DNA of 64,000 nucleotides, taken from positions 1 to 64,000 of the forward strand of contig JBBRMM010000002.1 of NCBI GenBank assembly GCA_038230835.1, read 5' to 3'. This DNA comes from DASUHT01 sp038230835. Its GTDB lineage: Bacteria; Actinomycetota; Thermoleophilia; Gaiellales; JAICJC01. This document shows positions 8,506 through 16,325 of the stretch, piece by piece. Position numbers and translations under genes: made by a program. Below the pieces are notes generated by a model. It did not search any database, was not told the origin of the DNA, and saw only the letters and a program-made list of their open reading frames with translations. The first letter of the stretch is position 1. Every line of letters starts with the position of its first letter.

Positions 8506-8595
8506 GGAGACAGGGTAGGCCATACGCGGCCGAATGTTCAAACCTCGTTACCGAACGGTTACCCGGCGGCGCAGGCGGTGTTACCGGCGCCGCCG

Positions 8596-8703
8596 ATGCC
8601 GGGCTGGAAGACCCTGCGAGAGCGGACACCCGAGGATGCCCGCGCCGAACCGCTGCACCGCGCTGCCAGAGCGCGACTTGCCATGTACGCCACGAGAGCG
8701 TAA
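8596..8703 (+). CDS. Possible 35-residue ORF, doubtful
   Basis: ATG to TAA encodes a basic peptide beginning MPGWKTLRER. It vaguely resembles the first helix of XRE-type antitoxins but lacks any helix-turn-helix. It overlaps the promoter of the next gene and has no Shine-Dalgarno sequence, so it may be a remnant or chance frame. Confidence 0.2.
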   Translation: MPGWKTLRERTPEDARAEPLHRAARARLAMYATRA

Positions 8704-8706
8704 GAT
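8678..8706 (+). promoter_or_regulatory. Promoter of the RTX-repeat gene
   Basis: TTGCCA (8678-8683), a 17-base spacer and TAAGAT (8701-8706) lie 34 bases before the ATG at 8740, with a strong GGGGGGAGG ribosome-binding site in between. Confidence 0.5.
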
Positions 8707-8739
8707 CGCCCTCAGCTCCGTTCGGTGGGGGGAGGGGTG

Positions 8740-10620
8740 ATGCGTCGAACAGTGATCGCATTCCTGGTGGCGGCAGGCGTCGGCATGGCGTGGGCGCCGT
8801 CCGCTCTGGCGACCTCCTGCACGTACAACCCCACTGACCCGCACTTCGACAGGGCGGCCACGCTGTCCATCTCGAGCGGCCACACGGTCCGGTTTTCGAT
8901 CGGCTCGACCGGCGCCTTCGTATGGCTCGACGAAACGTCGAACACTGCCAGCACGTGCACCGGGGCGGGGACGACCGCCACCAAGTCGAACACCGACTTC
9001 CTGTTTCTCAACGGATCGTCGGGCAACGAGACGCTGCGGATGGACGACGGCGGGCTGGGCGGGACGTGGGTGGTGTCGGGGGTTCCGGCTGTGAACGTCG
9101 ACCTGGGCGCCGGCACCGACCGCGTGGACGTCATGGGGAGCGCGGGTGCGGACGACTATCTGTTCAACCGCGACAGCACCGGCGCGCCACGCCTGGGCAC
9201 GAGTTCGAACGCGTTCATCACCGGGTTGGACAACACCGAGTTGTTCCAGGTCGAGGGGTTCGCCGGCGCGGACAAGCTGGCGGCACAGACGGCGACCCTG
9301 TCGGGCGTCCTGTCGTTTACGTCCCCGGTCTCCTTCGACGGCGGCGCCGACAACGACACGATCAGCGGGGGCCTGTTCGGCGACACGATCCAGGGCGGGG
9401 ACGGCAACGACACGCTGCGCGGCAACGCCGGCAACGATCAGGTGATCGGCGGGACCGGCAACGACACCTACCTGACGCCGACTCTGGACGGTGCCGACAC
9501 CTTCCAGGGCGACACCGGGATCGACACCGTCGACTACACCGGCCGCACCGCCGCGCTGGTCGTGGACGAGACGACGCTGAGCGGCGACGGCCAATCGGGT
9601 GAGGCCGACTCGATCCTCTCCGACGTGGACAACATCACCGGCGGGGCCGGCAACGATCGGCTGGTCGGCGGCGGCCTGCCCAACGTGATCCACGGCGCCG
9701 GCGGCAACGACATCATCACCGGCGGCCTCGGCAACGACACGCTGGACGGCGGCCTCAACAACGACACCTTCCTCACACCCTCCAACGACGGCGCCGACGT
9801 GTACACGGGCGGTTCCGGCGTGGACACCATCAGCTACGCCGGGCGTGCGGCGGCCGTCAACGTGAGCCTGCTGCTCGCGCAGGGTGACGGCGAGCCGGGG
9901 GAGAACGACTCCGTCTTCTCAGACATGGAGAACGTGGTCGGCGGAAATGGCAACGACACGCTGAACGGCGTCAGCCCGAGCAAGCTGCTCAACACCGCGG
10001 GCATCAACACGCTGAACGGCGGTCCCGGCAACGACACCCTCAACGGCGCCGGCGGCAGCGACACGCTGATCGGCGGTAACGACAACGACACCTTCCTGAT
10101 GGGAACCACCGCCGATGGCGCCGACGTGATCGACGGAGGGCTTGGGATCGACACGGCGGACTACTCTCGGCGCACGGCGGACCTGACGTTCACGCTGGCC
10201 TCGGGCGCCGACGACGGTGCGGCCGGCGAGGGCGACAACCTGCTCAACATGGAGAACCTGACCACGGCGCTCAGTATCCCGGCGCCGGCCGACGATCTCA
10301 AACCTCCCACCGGCCTGCTGCTGGTGGCGCAGCTCGGCGGGCGTCCGGTCGGCTGCGGCGCGCTCAGGTTCCACGCCGACGCGCCGGCCGAGTTGAAGCG
10401 GATGTGGGTGGCGCCCGATGTCCGCGGGCTGGGGCTCGGCGGTCGGCTGCTGCGCGAGCTCGAGCAGCACGCCGGCTGGGCCGGGGCGACCGTCGTGCGC
10501 CTGGAAACCAACCGTGCGCTGGCGGAGGCGATCAACCTCTACCGCCGGGCCGGCTATCGCGAGGTCGACCCGTTCAACGACGAGCCCTACGCCCACCACT
10601 GGTTCGAAAAGCCGATCTAG
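8740..10620 (+). CDS. Secreted RTX (hemolysin-type calcium-binding) protein fused to a GNAT acetyltransferase half
   Basis: A signal peptide (residues 1-25, ALA cleavage site) leads into a beta-rich domain, then at least seven clusters of RTX nonapeptides of the GGxGNDxLx type (from about residue 200 to 490), which bind calcium and fold as a parallel beta-roll outside the cell. From about position 10275 the sequence changes character: KPPTGLLLVAQLGG, ELKRMWVAPDVRGLGLGGRL, an RxxxGxG acetyl-CoA loop, and a C-terminus ending in YAHHWFEKP. This is the last two thirds of a cytoplasmic GNAT N-acetyltransferase, lacking about 50 N-terminal residues. An exported acetyl-CoA-dependent domain makes no obvious sense, so an in-frame deletion or assembly join between two genes is likelier than a designed fusion. 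Confidence 0.8.
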   Translation: MRRTVIAFLVAAGVGMAWAPSALATSCTYNPTDPHFDRAATLSISSGHTVRFSIGSTGAFVWLDETSNTASTCTGAGTTATKSNTDFLFLNGSSGNETLRMDDGGLGGTWVVSGVPAVNVDLGAGTDRVDVMGSAGADDYLFNRDSTGAPRLGTSSNAFITGLDNTELFQVEGFAGADKLAAQTATLSGVLSFTSPVSFDGGADNDTISGGLFGDTIQGGDGNDTLRGNAGNDQVIGGTGNDTYLTPTLDGADTFQGDTGIDTVDYTGRTAALVVDETTLSGDGQSGEADSILSDVDNITGGAGNDRLVGGGLPNVIHGAGGNDIITGGLGNDTLDGGLNNDTFLTPSNDGADVYTGGSGVDTISYAGRAAAVNVSLLLAQGDGEPGENDSVFSDMENVVGGNGNDTLNGVSPSKLLNTAGINTLNGGPGNDTLNGAGGSDTLIGGNDNDTFLMGTTADGADVIDGGLGIDTADYSRRTADLTFTLASGADDGAAGEGDNLLNMENLTTALSIPAPADDLKPPTGLLLVAQLGGRPVGCGALRFHADAPAELKRMWVAPDVRGLGLGGRLLRELEQHAGWAGATVVRLETNRALAEAINLYRRAGYREVDPFNDEPYAHHWFEKPI

Positions 10621-10646
10621 ATGGTTGATCAGCGTAGACTGGCGGG

Positions 10647-11309
10647 GTGCCTCACCTGCTCGTCTTCGGCAGCCGCGGCCTCGGCCGGGTGATCGCGGAG
10701 CATCTGACCGCCCAGGGCTGGGCCGCGACGGGGGTCGCCCGCTCCGAGCAGACCGCCGCTGACTTCCCCGGGCGAGGCGTCGTGGCCGACCTGACCGATG
10801 TCGCCCAGATGCGGCGCGTGGTGGAGGATGCGGGGGCATTCGACCTGGCGGTGAACGCCGTCTCCCCCAAGGGTCGGTTCGGAGGCGGCGATCTGACCAC
10901 CACCGACGACGATGCGATGGCGCCGTACCTGGGGCAGCTGCTGCCGGAGGCGTTCGCCTTCTTCCGCATCTGCGGCGGGTCGCTGGCCGAGCGGGGATCG
11001 GGCACGCTCGTCCAGGTCACGGGCGGCTCCGCCCGCCGTGCGCTGCCCGGCCGGGCGCCGTGGGCGGCGGGGGCGGCCGGCGTGCGTGCGCTGGCGCAGG
11101 CTGCGGCCAACGAGCTGAAGCCGCGTGGCGTGCATGCCGCGCTGCTCGTCTGCGACGGGTCGTTCGGCTCGCCGGGCGACGATCACGACGGCCAGAAGAT
11201 CGACCCCAACGAGCTGGCGCGGGCCGTCCAGTACCTGCACGAGCAGGGCCGCAGCGCCTGGACGCACGAGCTCGTGGTGACGCCCGTCGGCGACCGCTGG
11301 ACGCCCTAG
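10647..11309 (+). CDS. Short-chain dehydrogenase/reductase-like protein
   Basis: The 220-residue product starts at a GTG 26 bases after the previous stop. It has a Rossmann fold with an N-terminal glycine loop (FGSRGLGRVIAE) and a conserved NAVS motif in place of NNAG. The catalytic Tyr-x-x-x-Lys of classical SDRs is not evident, as the region reads GRAPWAAGAAG. It is therefore an atypical or extended-type SDR with uncertain enzymatic activity. Substrate unknown. Confidence 0.75.
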   Translation: MPHLLVFGSRGLGRVIAEHLTAQGWAATGVARSEQTAADFPGRGVVADLTDVAQMRRVVEDAGAFDLAVNAVSPKGRFGGGDLTTTDDDAMAPYLGQLLPEAFAFFRICGGSLAERGSGTLVQVTGGSARRALPGRAPWAAGAAGVRALAQAAANELKPRGVHAALLVCDGSFGSPGDDHDGQKIDPNELARAVQYLHEQGRSAWTHELVVTPVGDRWTP

Positions 11310-11420
11310 CCTCCGAGCACAGCCTGAGGTGAAATCCGGTTCCACACATGCGAGAATGTAGGCCGCAGGTTGCCGCGCCGTTGCGCCCGGCACACGTACC
11401 GCTCTCTCGGGAGGATCACC

Positions 11421-12788
11421 ATGACCGTCGCTTCCTCGCTCGATGCCGCGCAGGTGGAATCGTTGGCCACGGCTTTCGGGGGCCGCGTGGTGACCCCCGC
11501 CGACCATGACTACGACGCGGCGCGGAGCGTGCACAACGGCCTGGTCGATCGGCGGCCGGCGCTGATCGCCCGCTGTGCCGGCACCGCGGACGTGGTGGCG
11601 GCTGTGCGGTTCGCGCGCGAATCCGGGCTGGAGATCTCGGTCCGGGGCGGTGGCCACAATGTCGCCGGGCGGGCCATGGTCGACGGGGGTCTGGTCGTGG
11701 ATCTCTCGCGCATGAAGGGGATCCACGTCGACCCGGAGGCTGCGACCTGTCGCGCCCAGGGCGGCGTGACCTGGAACGAGCTGAACCGTGAGACAGCGGT
11801 GCACGGCCTGGCGGTGACCGGCGGTGCGATCTCGACCACCGGGATCGCCGGATACACGCTGGGCGGCGGGCTGGGCTGGTTGATGTCCACACAGGGCCTG
11901 GCGGCGGACAACCTGATCGGCGTGCAGCTGGTCACCGCCGACGGCGAGGTGCTGGACGTCAGCGACGAGTCGCATCCCGACCTGATGTGGGCGCTGCGCG
12001 GCGGCGGTGGCAACTTCGGTGTGGCGTCGTCGTTCCTGTACCGGCTGCGGCCGCAACCGATGGTGGTGGGCGGCCTGATCGCGCATCCGATCGAGGCCGG
12101 CGCCCACCTCCTGCGGTTCTACCGCGACGCGGTGGCCGACTGTCCGGACGAGCTGACCGTGTTCGCGGGCCTGGTGCACGCGCCGGACGGCTCGGGCCAC
12201 AAGCTCGCGGCGATGGTGGTGTGCCACACCGACCCCGATCGCGCGGACCGCGACCTGGCGCCGTTCCTCGGCTTCGGCTCGCCGCTGATGGCCCAGGTGG
12301 GGCCGATGCCCTATCCGGTCATGAACACCCTGCTCGACGACGGCTACCCGGCGGGGGCGCTCAACTACTGGCTCTCGAGCTTCACCACCGGCCTGTCCGA
12401 CGACCTGATCGACACGGTCGTGGAGCGCTTCGAGTCGGTGCCCTCGCCGATGTCCGTGATCCTGTTCGAGCACTTCCATGGGGCGGTCACGCGGATCGCG
12501 CCCTCGGCCGCGGCCGTGCCGCACCGCGAGCAGGGGTTCAACCTGCTGCTGCCCTCGGAATGGCTCGACCCGGCCGAGACCGACACTAACGTCGCCTGGA
12601 CGAAGGACACGTTTGCGGCGGTGTCCGAGCACCTGGTCGCCCGGCGCTGGCTGAACTACCTGGGAGACGACCAGGCGGACGACGCCATCAGGGCGGCGTA
12701 TGGCCCCAACTACGACCGGCTGGTCGAGGTCAAGCGCCGCTACGACCCCGACAACGTCTTCCACCTGAACCACAACATCGCACCGTAG
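11421..12788 (+). CDS. FAD-binding BBE-type oxidoreductase
   Basis: The 455-residue product starts at an ATG preceded by GGGAGGATCACC, an excellent ribosome-binding site. Residues about 35-200 form the FAD_binding_4 (PCMH) domain with SVRGGGHNVAGR, whose His is the usual site of covalent flavin attachment, and the TTGIAGYTLGGGLGWL loop. The C-terminal BBE motif (YGPNYDRLVEVKRRYDPDN, ending NHNIAP) is complete. Family members oxidise sugars, alkaloids or polyketides with release of peroxide. A second copy lies at 44915-46282. No signal peptide is visible. Substrate cannot be assigned. Confidence 0.92.
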   Translation: MTVASSLDAAQVESLATAFGGRVVTPADHDYDAARSVHNGLVDRRPALIARCAGTADVVAAVRFARESGLEISVRGGGHNVAGRAMVDGGLVVDLSRMKGIHVDPEAATCRAQGGVTWNELNRETAVHGLAVTGGAISTTGIAGYTLGGGLGWLMSTQGLAADNLIGVQLVTADGEVLDVSDESHPDLMWALRGGGGNFGVASSFLYRLRPQPMVVGGLIAHPIEAGAHLLRFYRDAVADCPDELTVFAGLVHAPDGSGHKLAAMVVCHTDPDRADRDLAPFLGFGSPLMAQVGPMPYPVMNTLLDDGYPAGALNYWLSSFTTGLSDDLIDTVVERFESVPSPMSVILFEHFHGAVTRIAPSAAAVPHREQGFNLLLPSEWLDPAETDTNVAWTKDTFAAVSEHLVARRWLNYLGDDQADDAIRAAYGPNYDRLVEVKRRYDPDNVFHLNHNIAP

Positions 12789-12803
12789 GCGGCGTCGGTG
12801 GTC

Positions 12804-12928
12804 GACCGGCCCTGCTCCCTCGATCGCGTCCCAGACACCGCGGTTTGCCATGTACAGGCGCATGAGCGCCCCCAGATCGCGGTCCAGATCGGCGGCTTCT
12901 ATCGGGTTGGTCTGCGCGGCTAGGGCGT
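12804..12928 (-). pseudogene. C-terminal remnant of a class III aminotransferase
   Basis: About 40 residues in one minus-strand frame (including LMRLYMANRGVWDAI) resemble the C-terminal tail of aspartate-aminotransferase-family class III enzymes (LYLANRGVWxA). There is no start, and the rest of the enzyme is absent. The fragment overlaps the 3' end of the neighbouring secreted-protein gene by a few bases and runs towards the end of the BBE gene. I read it as a decayed or deleted gene. Confidence 0.45.
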
Positions 12929-13477
12929 CGTGTAGTCCACCTGGATCCCGATCGGCTCGAGGTTGCTTGCGCAGGTCACGGTCTCCACGTAGTAGGCGAA
13001 CTGGGTGTTGTCGATCAGCGCGTTTGCGATCGAGGTGTCCACGACCTGGCGGACGCGGCTGCTGGCGCTCTTGCTGTGCACGGATGCCAGCACGGAATAG
13101 CCCTGGAGCTCGGTCGGATACTTGCCGAGCCGCTTGCTCGCGAGGTAGGCGTAGGTATCGAAGTCGGCGTCGCTGTCGCGCACCGTGTAGCGAAATGCGG
13201 TCACCGTCGCGCCCTGCGGCAGCGAGATCGGCGCCAGCGCGCTGCCCTGCGAGTTGATCAGCACACCGAAGTTGTCGGATCCTTGTGTCGAGGCCACCGG
13301 AGCGCCACAGGCCGGCGTGGTCACGTTGTTGTGGGTCGTCGCGCCGATCGGCTGCATGGTCGCGGCGGCGATCGACACCGACCCGGCCGTAGCGCCCTGC
13401 GCCACCGTCCCCGCCACCACCCAGACTGCGGCCCCAGATACGACGACGAGCACCGGAACGAGTGCGAGCTTGCGCAC
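12920..13477 (-). CDS. Secreted or membrane-anchored beta-rich protein
   Basis: The GTG start is chosen because GAGGGGGG stands six bases before it and a signal sequence follows at once (residues 2-27, hydrophobic core VPVLVVVSGAAVWVV). The mature 155-residue domain contains two conserved Cys and the motif ALAPISLPQGATVTAFRYTVRD, a pattern seen in secreted beta-sandwich proteins of unknown role. A longer upstream frame exists but is Arg/Gly-rich and non-coding in character. Function unknown. Confidence 0.7.
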   Translation of the reverse strand: MRKLALVPVLVVVSGAAVWVVAGTVAQGATAGSVSIAAATMQPIGATTHNNVTTPACGAPVASTQGSDNFGVLINSQGSALAPISLPQGATVTAFRYTVRDSDADFDTYAYLASKRLGKYPTELQGYSVLASVHSKSASSRVRQVVDTSIANALIDNTQFAYYVETVTCASNLEPIGIQVDYTTP

Positions 13478-13569
13478 GATCGACCCCCCTCGGTCATGGC
13501 CGGAACCCTCCAGCCTTGGTTGGGCGGATTGTCTCGGACCACGGCGGCGTTGTCCACCCCGCTCGCCCC

Positions 13570-13851
13570 TCAGGAGCGGCTGATGGCGAGCGCGATCAAC
13601 CCCAGCACCAGCCCGACGTTGACGAGCAGCGCCAGCACCGAGAGCGCCAGTCGGCGTGCGCCCGCGCGGGCCATGGTCAGGCCGACGAACCCGAGCGCGA
13701 CTCCCAGCGCCGCCAGCGCCGCCGCCGCGAACCACAGCAGCTGAAACACCGCTCCTCCGGCCGCGAGCCCGATCGCCACCAATACCAGCGCCAGCACCGC
13801 CGCCGCCAGCGCCGTCGAGGCGGAGCGGTTGGTGGCCCGGGGTTCGCCCAT
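13570..13851 (-). CDS. Small membrane protein, three helices
   Basis: The 93-residue product has hydrophobic segments at about residues 14-32, 36-56 and 68-88. Its ATG overlaps the TAA of the upstream isochorismatase-type gene (TAATG), so the pair is translationally coupled. No family recognised. Confidence 0.7.
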   Translation of the reverse strand: MGEPRATNRSASTALAAAVLALVLVAIGLAAGGAVFQLLWFAAAALAALGVALGFVGLTMARAGARRLALSVLALLVNVGLVLGLIALAISRS

Positions 13852-14426
13852 TAGAGCAGGACGCCCGGTGGTTGCACGAGGTCGGGGTGGGCAGCCTCGA
13901 ACTCGCGTGATCGCTCGACGGTGCGCATCCATTCGTAGTGCAGCTGCTTGGCCACGACCGGGATCACGCCGGCCCGGCGCATGCGGTCGATGCCCGCCGC
14001 GTGCGCGCTGCCCGGCGATGCCACCGCATCCTCGACCACCACCACCCGCAGCCCCTGATCGAGCAGGCCGAGCGCGGACTGGGCGACGCAGACGTCGGTT
14101 TCGAGGCCGACCAGCACCGCCGTGCCCCGCTCGGTCTCGCGCACCGCCGGCCACACCAGCGGATCGTCCGCCAGGCCGAAGACGACCTTGGGGATCACCG
14201 GGGCGTCGCCGATCACCGCGACCAGATCGGGATGCAGGCCGCCCCAGTCCTGCGGCGACTCGACCGACGCGACGATGGGGATGCCGCAGAAGCGCGCGCC
14301 CAGAGTCAGGAAGGCGATCCGTTCGATCACGCCGGCCCTGACCGGCTCGTCGACTCGATCGAGGAAGAGCGGCTGGACATCGATGATGACGAACACGGAG
14401 TCGTTCGGATCGACCAGCAGGCTCAC
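13851..14426 (-). CDS. Isochorismatase-family cysteine hydrolase
   Basis: The 191-residue product contains the three catalytic positions of the family: Asp16 (VIIDVQ), Lys80 (VIPKVVFG) and Cys113 (ETDVCVAQ), with the expected alpha/beta/alpha fold length. Relatives hydrolyse isochorismate, nicotinamide, N-carbamoyl amines or ureidoacrylate. The residues around the catalytic Cys (GLETDVCV) are shared with nicotinamidase-like and YcaC-like groups, so substrate is open. It is followed by a coupled small membrane-protein gene. Confidence 0.88.
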   Translation of the reverse strand: MSLLVDPNDSVFVIIDVQPLFLDRVDEPVRAGVIERIAFLTLGARFCGIPIVASVESPQDWGGLHPDLVAVIGDAPVIPKVVFGLADDPLVWPAVRETERGTAVLVGLETDVCVAQSALGLLDQGLRVVVVEDAVASPGSAHAAGIDRMRRAGVIPVVAKQLHYEWMRTVERSREFEAAHPDLVQPPGVLL

Positions 14427-14448
14427 GGCCCGATCCTAGCGGTCGTGG

Positions 14449-14619
14449 CTACCGGCGGTCAGCGCGGCGAGTGGATTCGTCACGCTTCTTGCAGTACGCC
14501 GAGAACGCAGCGTGCTTGCTCAGATAGGCGGCGATCTCGAGCATCCCAAAGCCGACCCAATCCAGCAGCCAGCGTTCGTCGATGGCCATGTGGCTGGGCT
14601 TCGGAGCGGGGGAGTTCAC
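14449..14619 (-). CDS. Small basic protein, 56 residues
   Basis: A GTG start preceded by GAGGTG at five bases opens a frame ending in TAG at 14449. The product has a central amphipathic segment (WLLDWVGFGMLEIAAYLSKH) and a charged tail rich in Lys/Arg. Codon choice is G/C-ending and coding-like. It lies upstream of the isochorismatase-type gene on the same strand. No family recognised. Confidence 0.5.
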   Translation of the reverse strand: MNSPAPKPSHMAIDERWLLDWVGFGMLEIAAYLSKHAAFSAYCKKRDESTRRADRR

Positions 14620-14778
14620 GACGGCACCTCACCGGGGGAGAGAGGGAGAACGTGCTCTCATGTAGGCGCATCGCCTCCGATTGCGATTCCCCCGGGTGGG
14701 GGATTCAGCACCGCCGTGTGCCCCACCGGTATCGTCGGCCTGCCGGCGACGGCGGAGACCGTTCACCGGAGGACCCTC

Positions 14779-16308
14779 GTGGAGAGCGTCGATCGACCAA
14801 CGCCCAGCCCGGTGCTCGAGCGGTTTGCCGCTCGCCCGGTGCTGCTCGTCGCGGCCGCGCTGTTCGTGCTCGACATGGCCCTCTCCGGGCGATACGGCTT
14901 CCACCGGGACGAGCTGTACTTTCTGGATGCCGGCCGGCACCTCCAGGGTGGGTATGTCGACCAGCCGATCCTGGTGCCGCTCCTGGCCCGGGTGTCGCTC
15001 ACGCTGTTCGGCGTGTCGGTCGTCGGTCTGCGCCTATGGTCGGCGCTGGCGGCGGCGGCCACGGTGATCACCGGAGCGCTGCTGGCCCGCGAGCTGGGCG
15101 GCCGCCGGAACGCCCAGCTGGTCGCCGCCCTGGCGACAGCGACGATGCCGGTCGTCCTCGGTGTCGGCGACCTCCTGGAGCCCACTACCCTCGACATCCT
15201 GTTTTGGGCGGCGCTCGCACTGGTGGTCGTGCGGGTCGGGCGAACCGGTGATAGCCGCTACTGGCTGGTGGGCGGCGTGGTGCTGGGAGTCGGGCTGGCC
15301 AACAAGCACAGCGTGGGCTCCTTCGGCGTGGCGATTCTCCTCGGCGGGCTGCTCAGCGGGGGATCGCGGTTCGTCCTCAACCGCTGGGCGCTGGCGGGCG
15401 CAGCCATCGCCGCCTGCTTCACCATCCCCGACCTGTGGTGGCAGAGCCTGCACGGCTGGCCGACGATCGCCATGACGCGCACCCTGAACCAGGCGAACGG
15501 CGGGCTCGGCAACATCGGCACCTGGGTGTTCGGCCAGTTGCTGATCGCGTCGATCGCGCTGGTCTGGCTGTGGGTCGCCGGGATCGGGTTTCTGTGGCGA
15601 TCGGACCGCCCCATGTGGCGGGCTCTGGTGTGGGCCTACGGCCTGCTGTACGTCGTCTTCGCGGTGACCGCCGGGGCCAAGATCTACTACCTGGCAGCGG
15701 CGTACATCTACCTACTGGCGGCGGGAGCCGTCCGTCTCGAGGGCTGGTGGTCGACCCACCGGGTGCGCTCGGGGCTCGTGGTGGCGGCGACCGCCCTCTA
15801 CACGGCGCTCGTCCTGCCGGTCGTGCTGCCGATCCTGCCGGCCCGCGACATCGGCGGGATGCTCTCGATCAACGCGCCGCTCGGCGAGGAGGTCGGTTGG
15901 CCGGAGCTGGTCCACTCCGTAGCGCGCGTGTGGAACTCGCTCCCCGCCGCGCGGCGGGCGCACGCCGTGATCTTCACCGGAGACTACGGAGAGGCCGCGG
16001 CGATCAACGAGCTGGGCCGGGGCACCGGCCTGCCGATCGCAGTCAGCGGGCACAACAACGAGTGGTTCTGGGGGCTGGGCAACCCGGCCGCCACCACGGT
16101 GGTGGCGGTGGCACCCGGGCCGGTGGACGTGACCAACCACGACGAGCAGGCCTACCTCTCCCGGTTCTTCGCGCACGTTCGCATCGCGGCCACGCTGTCC
16201 AACAGCGCCGGGCTCCACAACCAGGAGTGGGGCGGCCACGTCTACATCTGCACCGGGCTCAGACGCCCTTGGGCACGCATGTGGCCGCAGCTGCGCCAGT
16301 ACAGCTGA
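14779..16308 (+). CDS. Glycosyltransferase family 39/ArnT-like membrane protein
   Basis: The GTG start is preceded by GGAGGACCCTC. The 509-residue product has about 10-12 transmembrane helices. The first periplasmic loop carries the acidic motif of PMT/ArnT enzymes (GFHRDELYFLDAGRHL) and GYVDQPILVPLLARV, the DxxxxxD-type metal/dolichyl-phosphate site. The C-terminal 120 residues form a soluble domain. Family members move sugars from polyprenyl phosphate to proteins or glycolipids on the outer face of the membrane. It is transcribed divergently from the hydrolase cluster. Confidence 0.85.
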   Translation: MESVDRPTPSPVLERFAARPVLLVAAALFVLDMALSGRYGFHRDELYFLDAGRHLQGGYVDQPILVPLLARVSLTLFGVSVVGLRLWSALAAAATVITGALLARELGGRRNAQLVAALATATMPVVLGVGDLLEPTTLDILFWAALALVVVRVGRTGDSRYWLVGGVVLGVGLANKHSVGSFGVAILLGGLLSGGSRFVLNRWALAGAAIAACFTIPDLWWQSLHGWPTIAMTRTLNQANGGLGNIGTWVFGQLLIASIALVWLWVAGIGFLWRSDRPMWRALVWAYGLLYVVFAVTAGAKIYYLAAAYIYLLAAGAVRLEGWWSTHRVRSGLVVAATALYTALVLPVVLPILPARDIGGMLSINAPLGEEVGWPELVHSVARVWNSLPAARRAHAVIFTGDYGEAAAINELGRGTGLPIAVSGHNNEWFWGLGNPAATTVVAVAPGPVDVTNHDEQAYLSRFFAHVRIAATLSNSAGLHNQEWGGHVYICTGLRRPWARMWPQLRQYS

Positions 16309-16325
16309 GGCCGCCGGCCGGCAGC

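Noticed and set aside
10629..12863. A 744-residue minus-strand open frame
   Set aside because: Antisense to the SDR and BBE oxidase genes; high-GC codon bias creates long open antisense frames. No domain seen.
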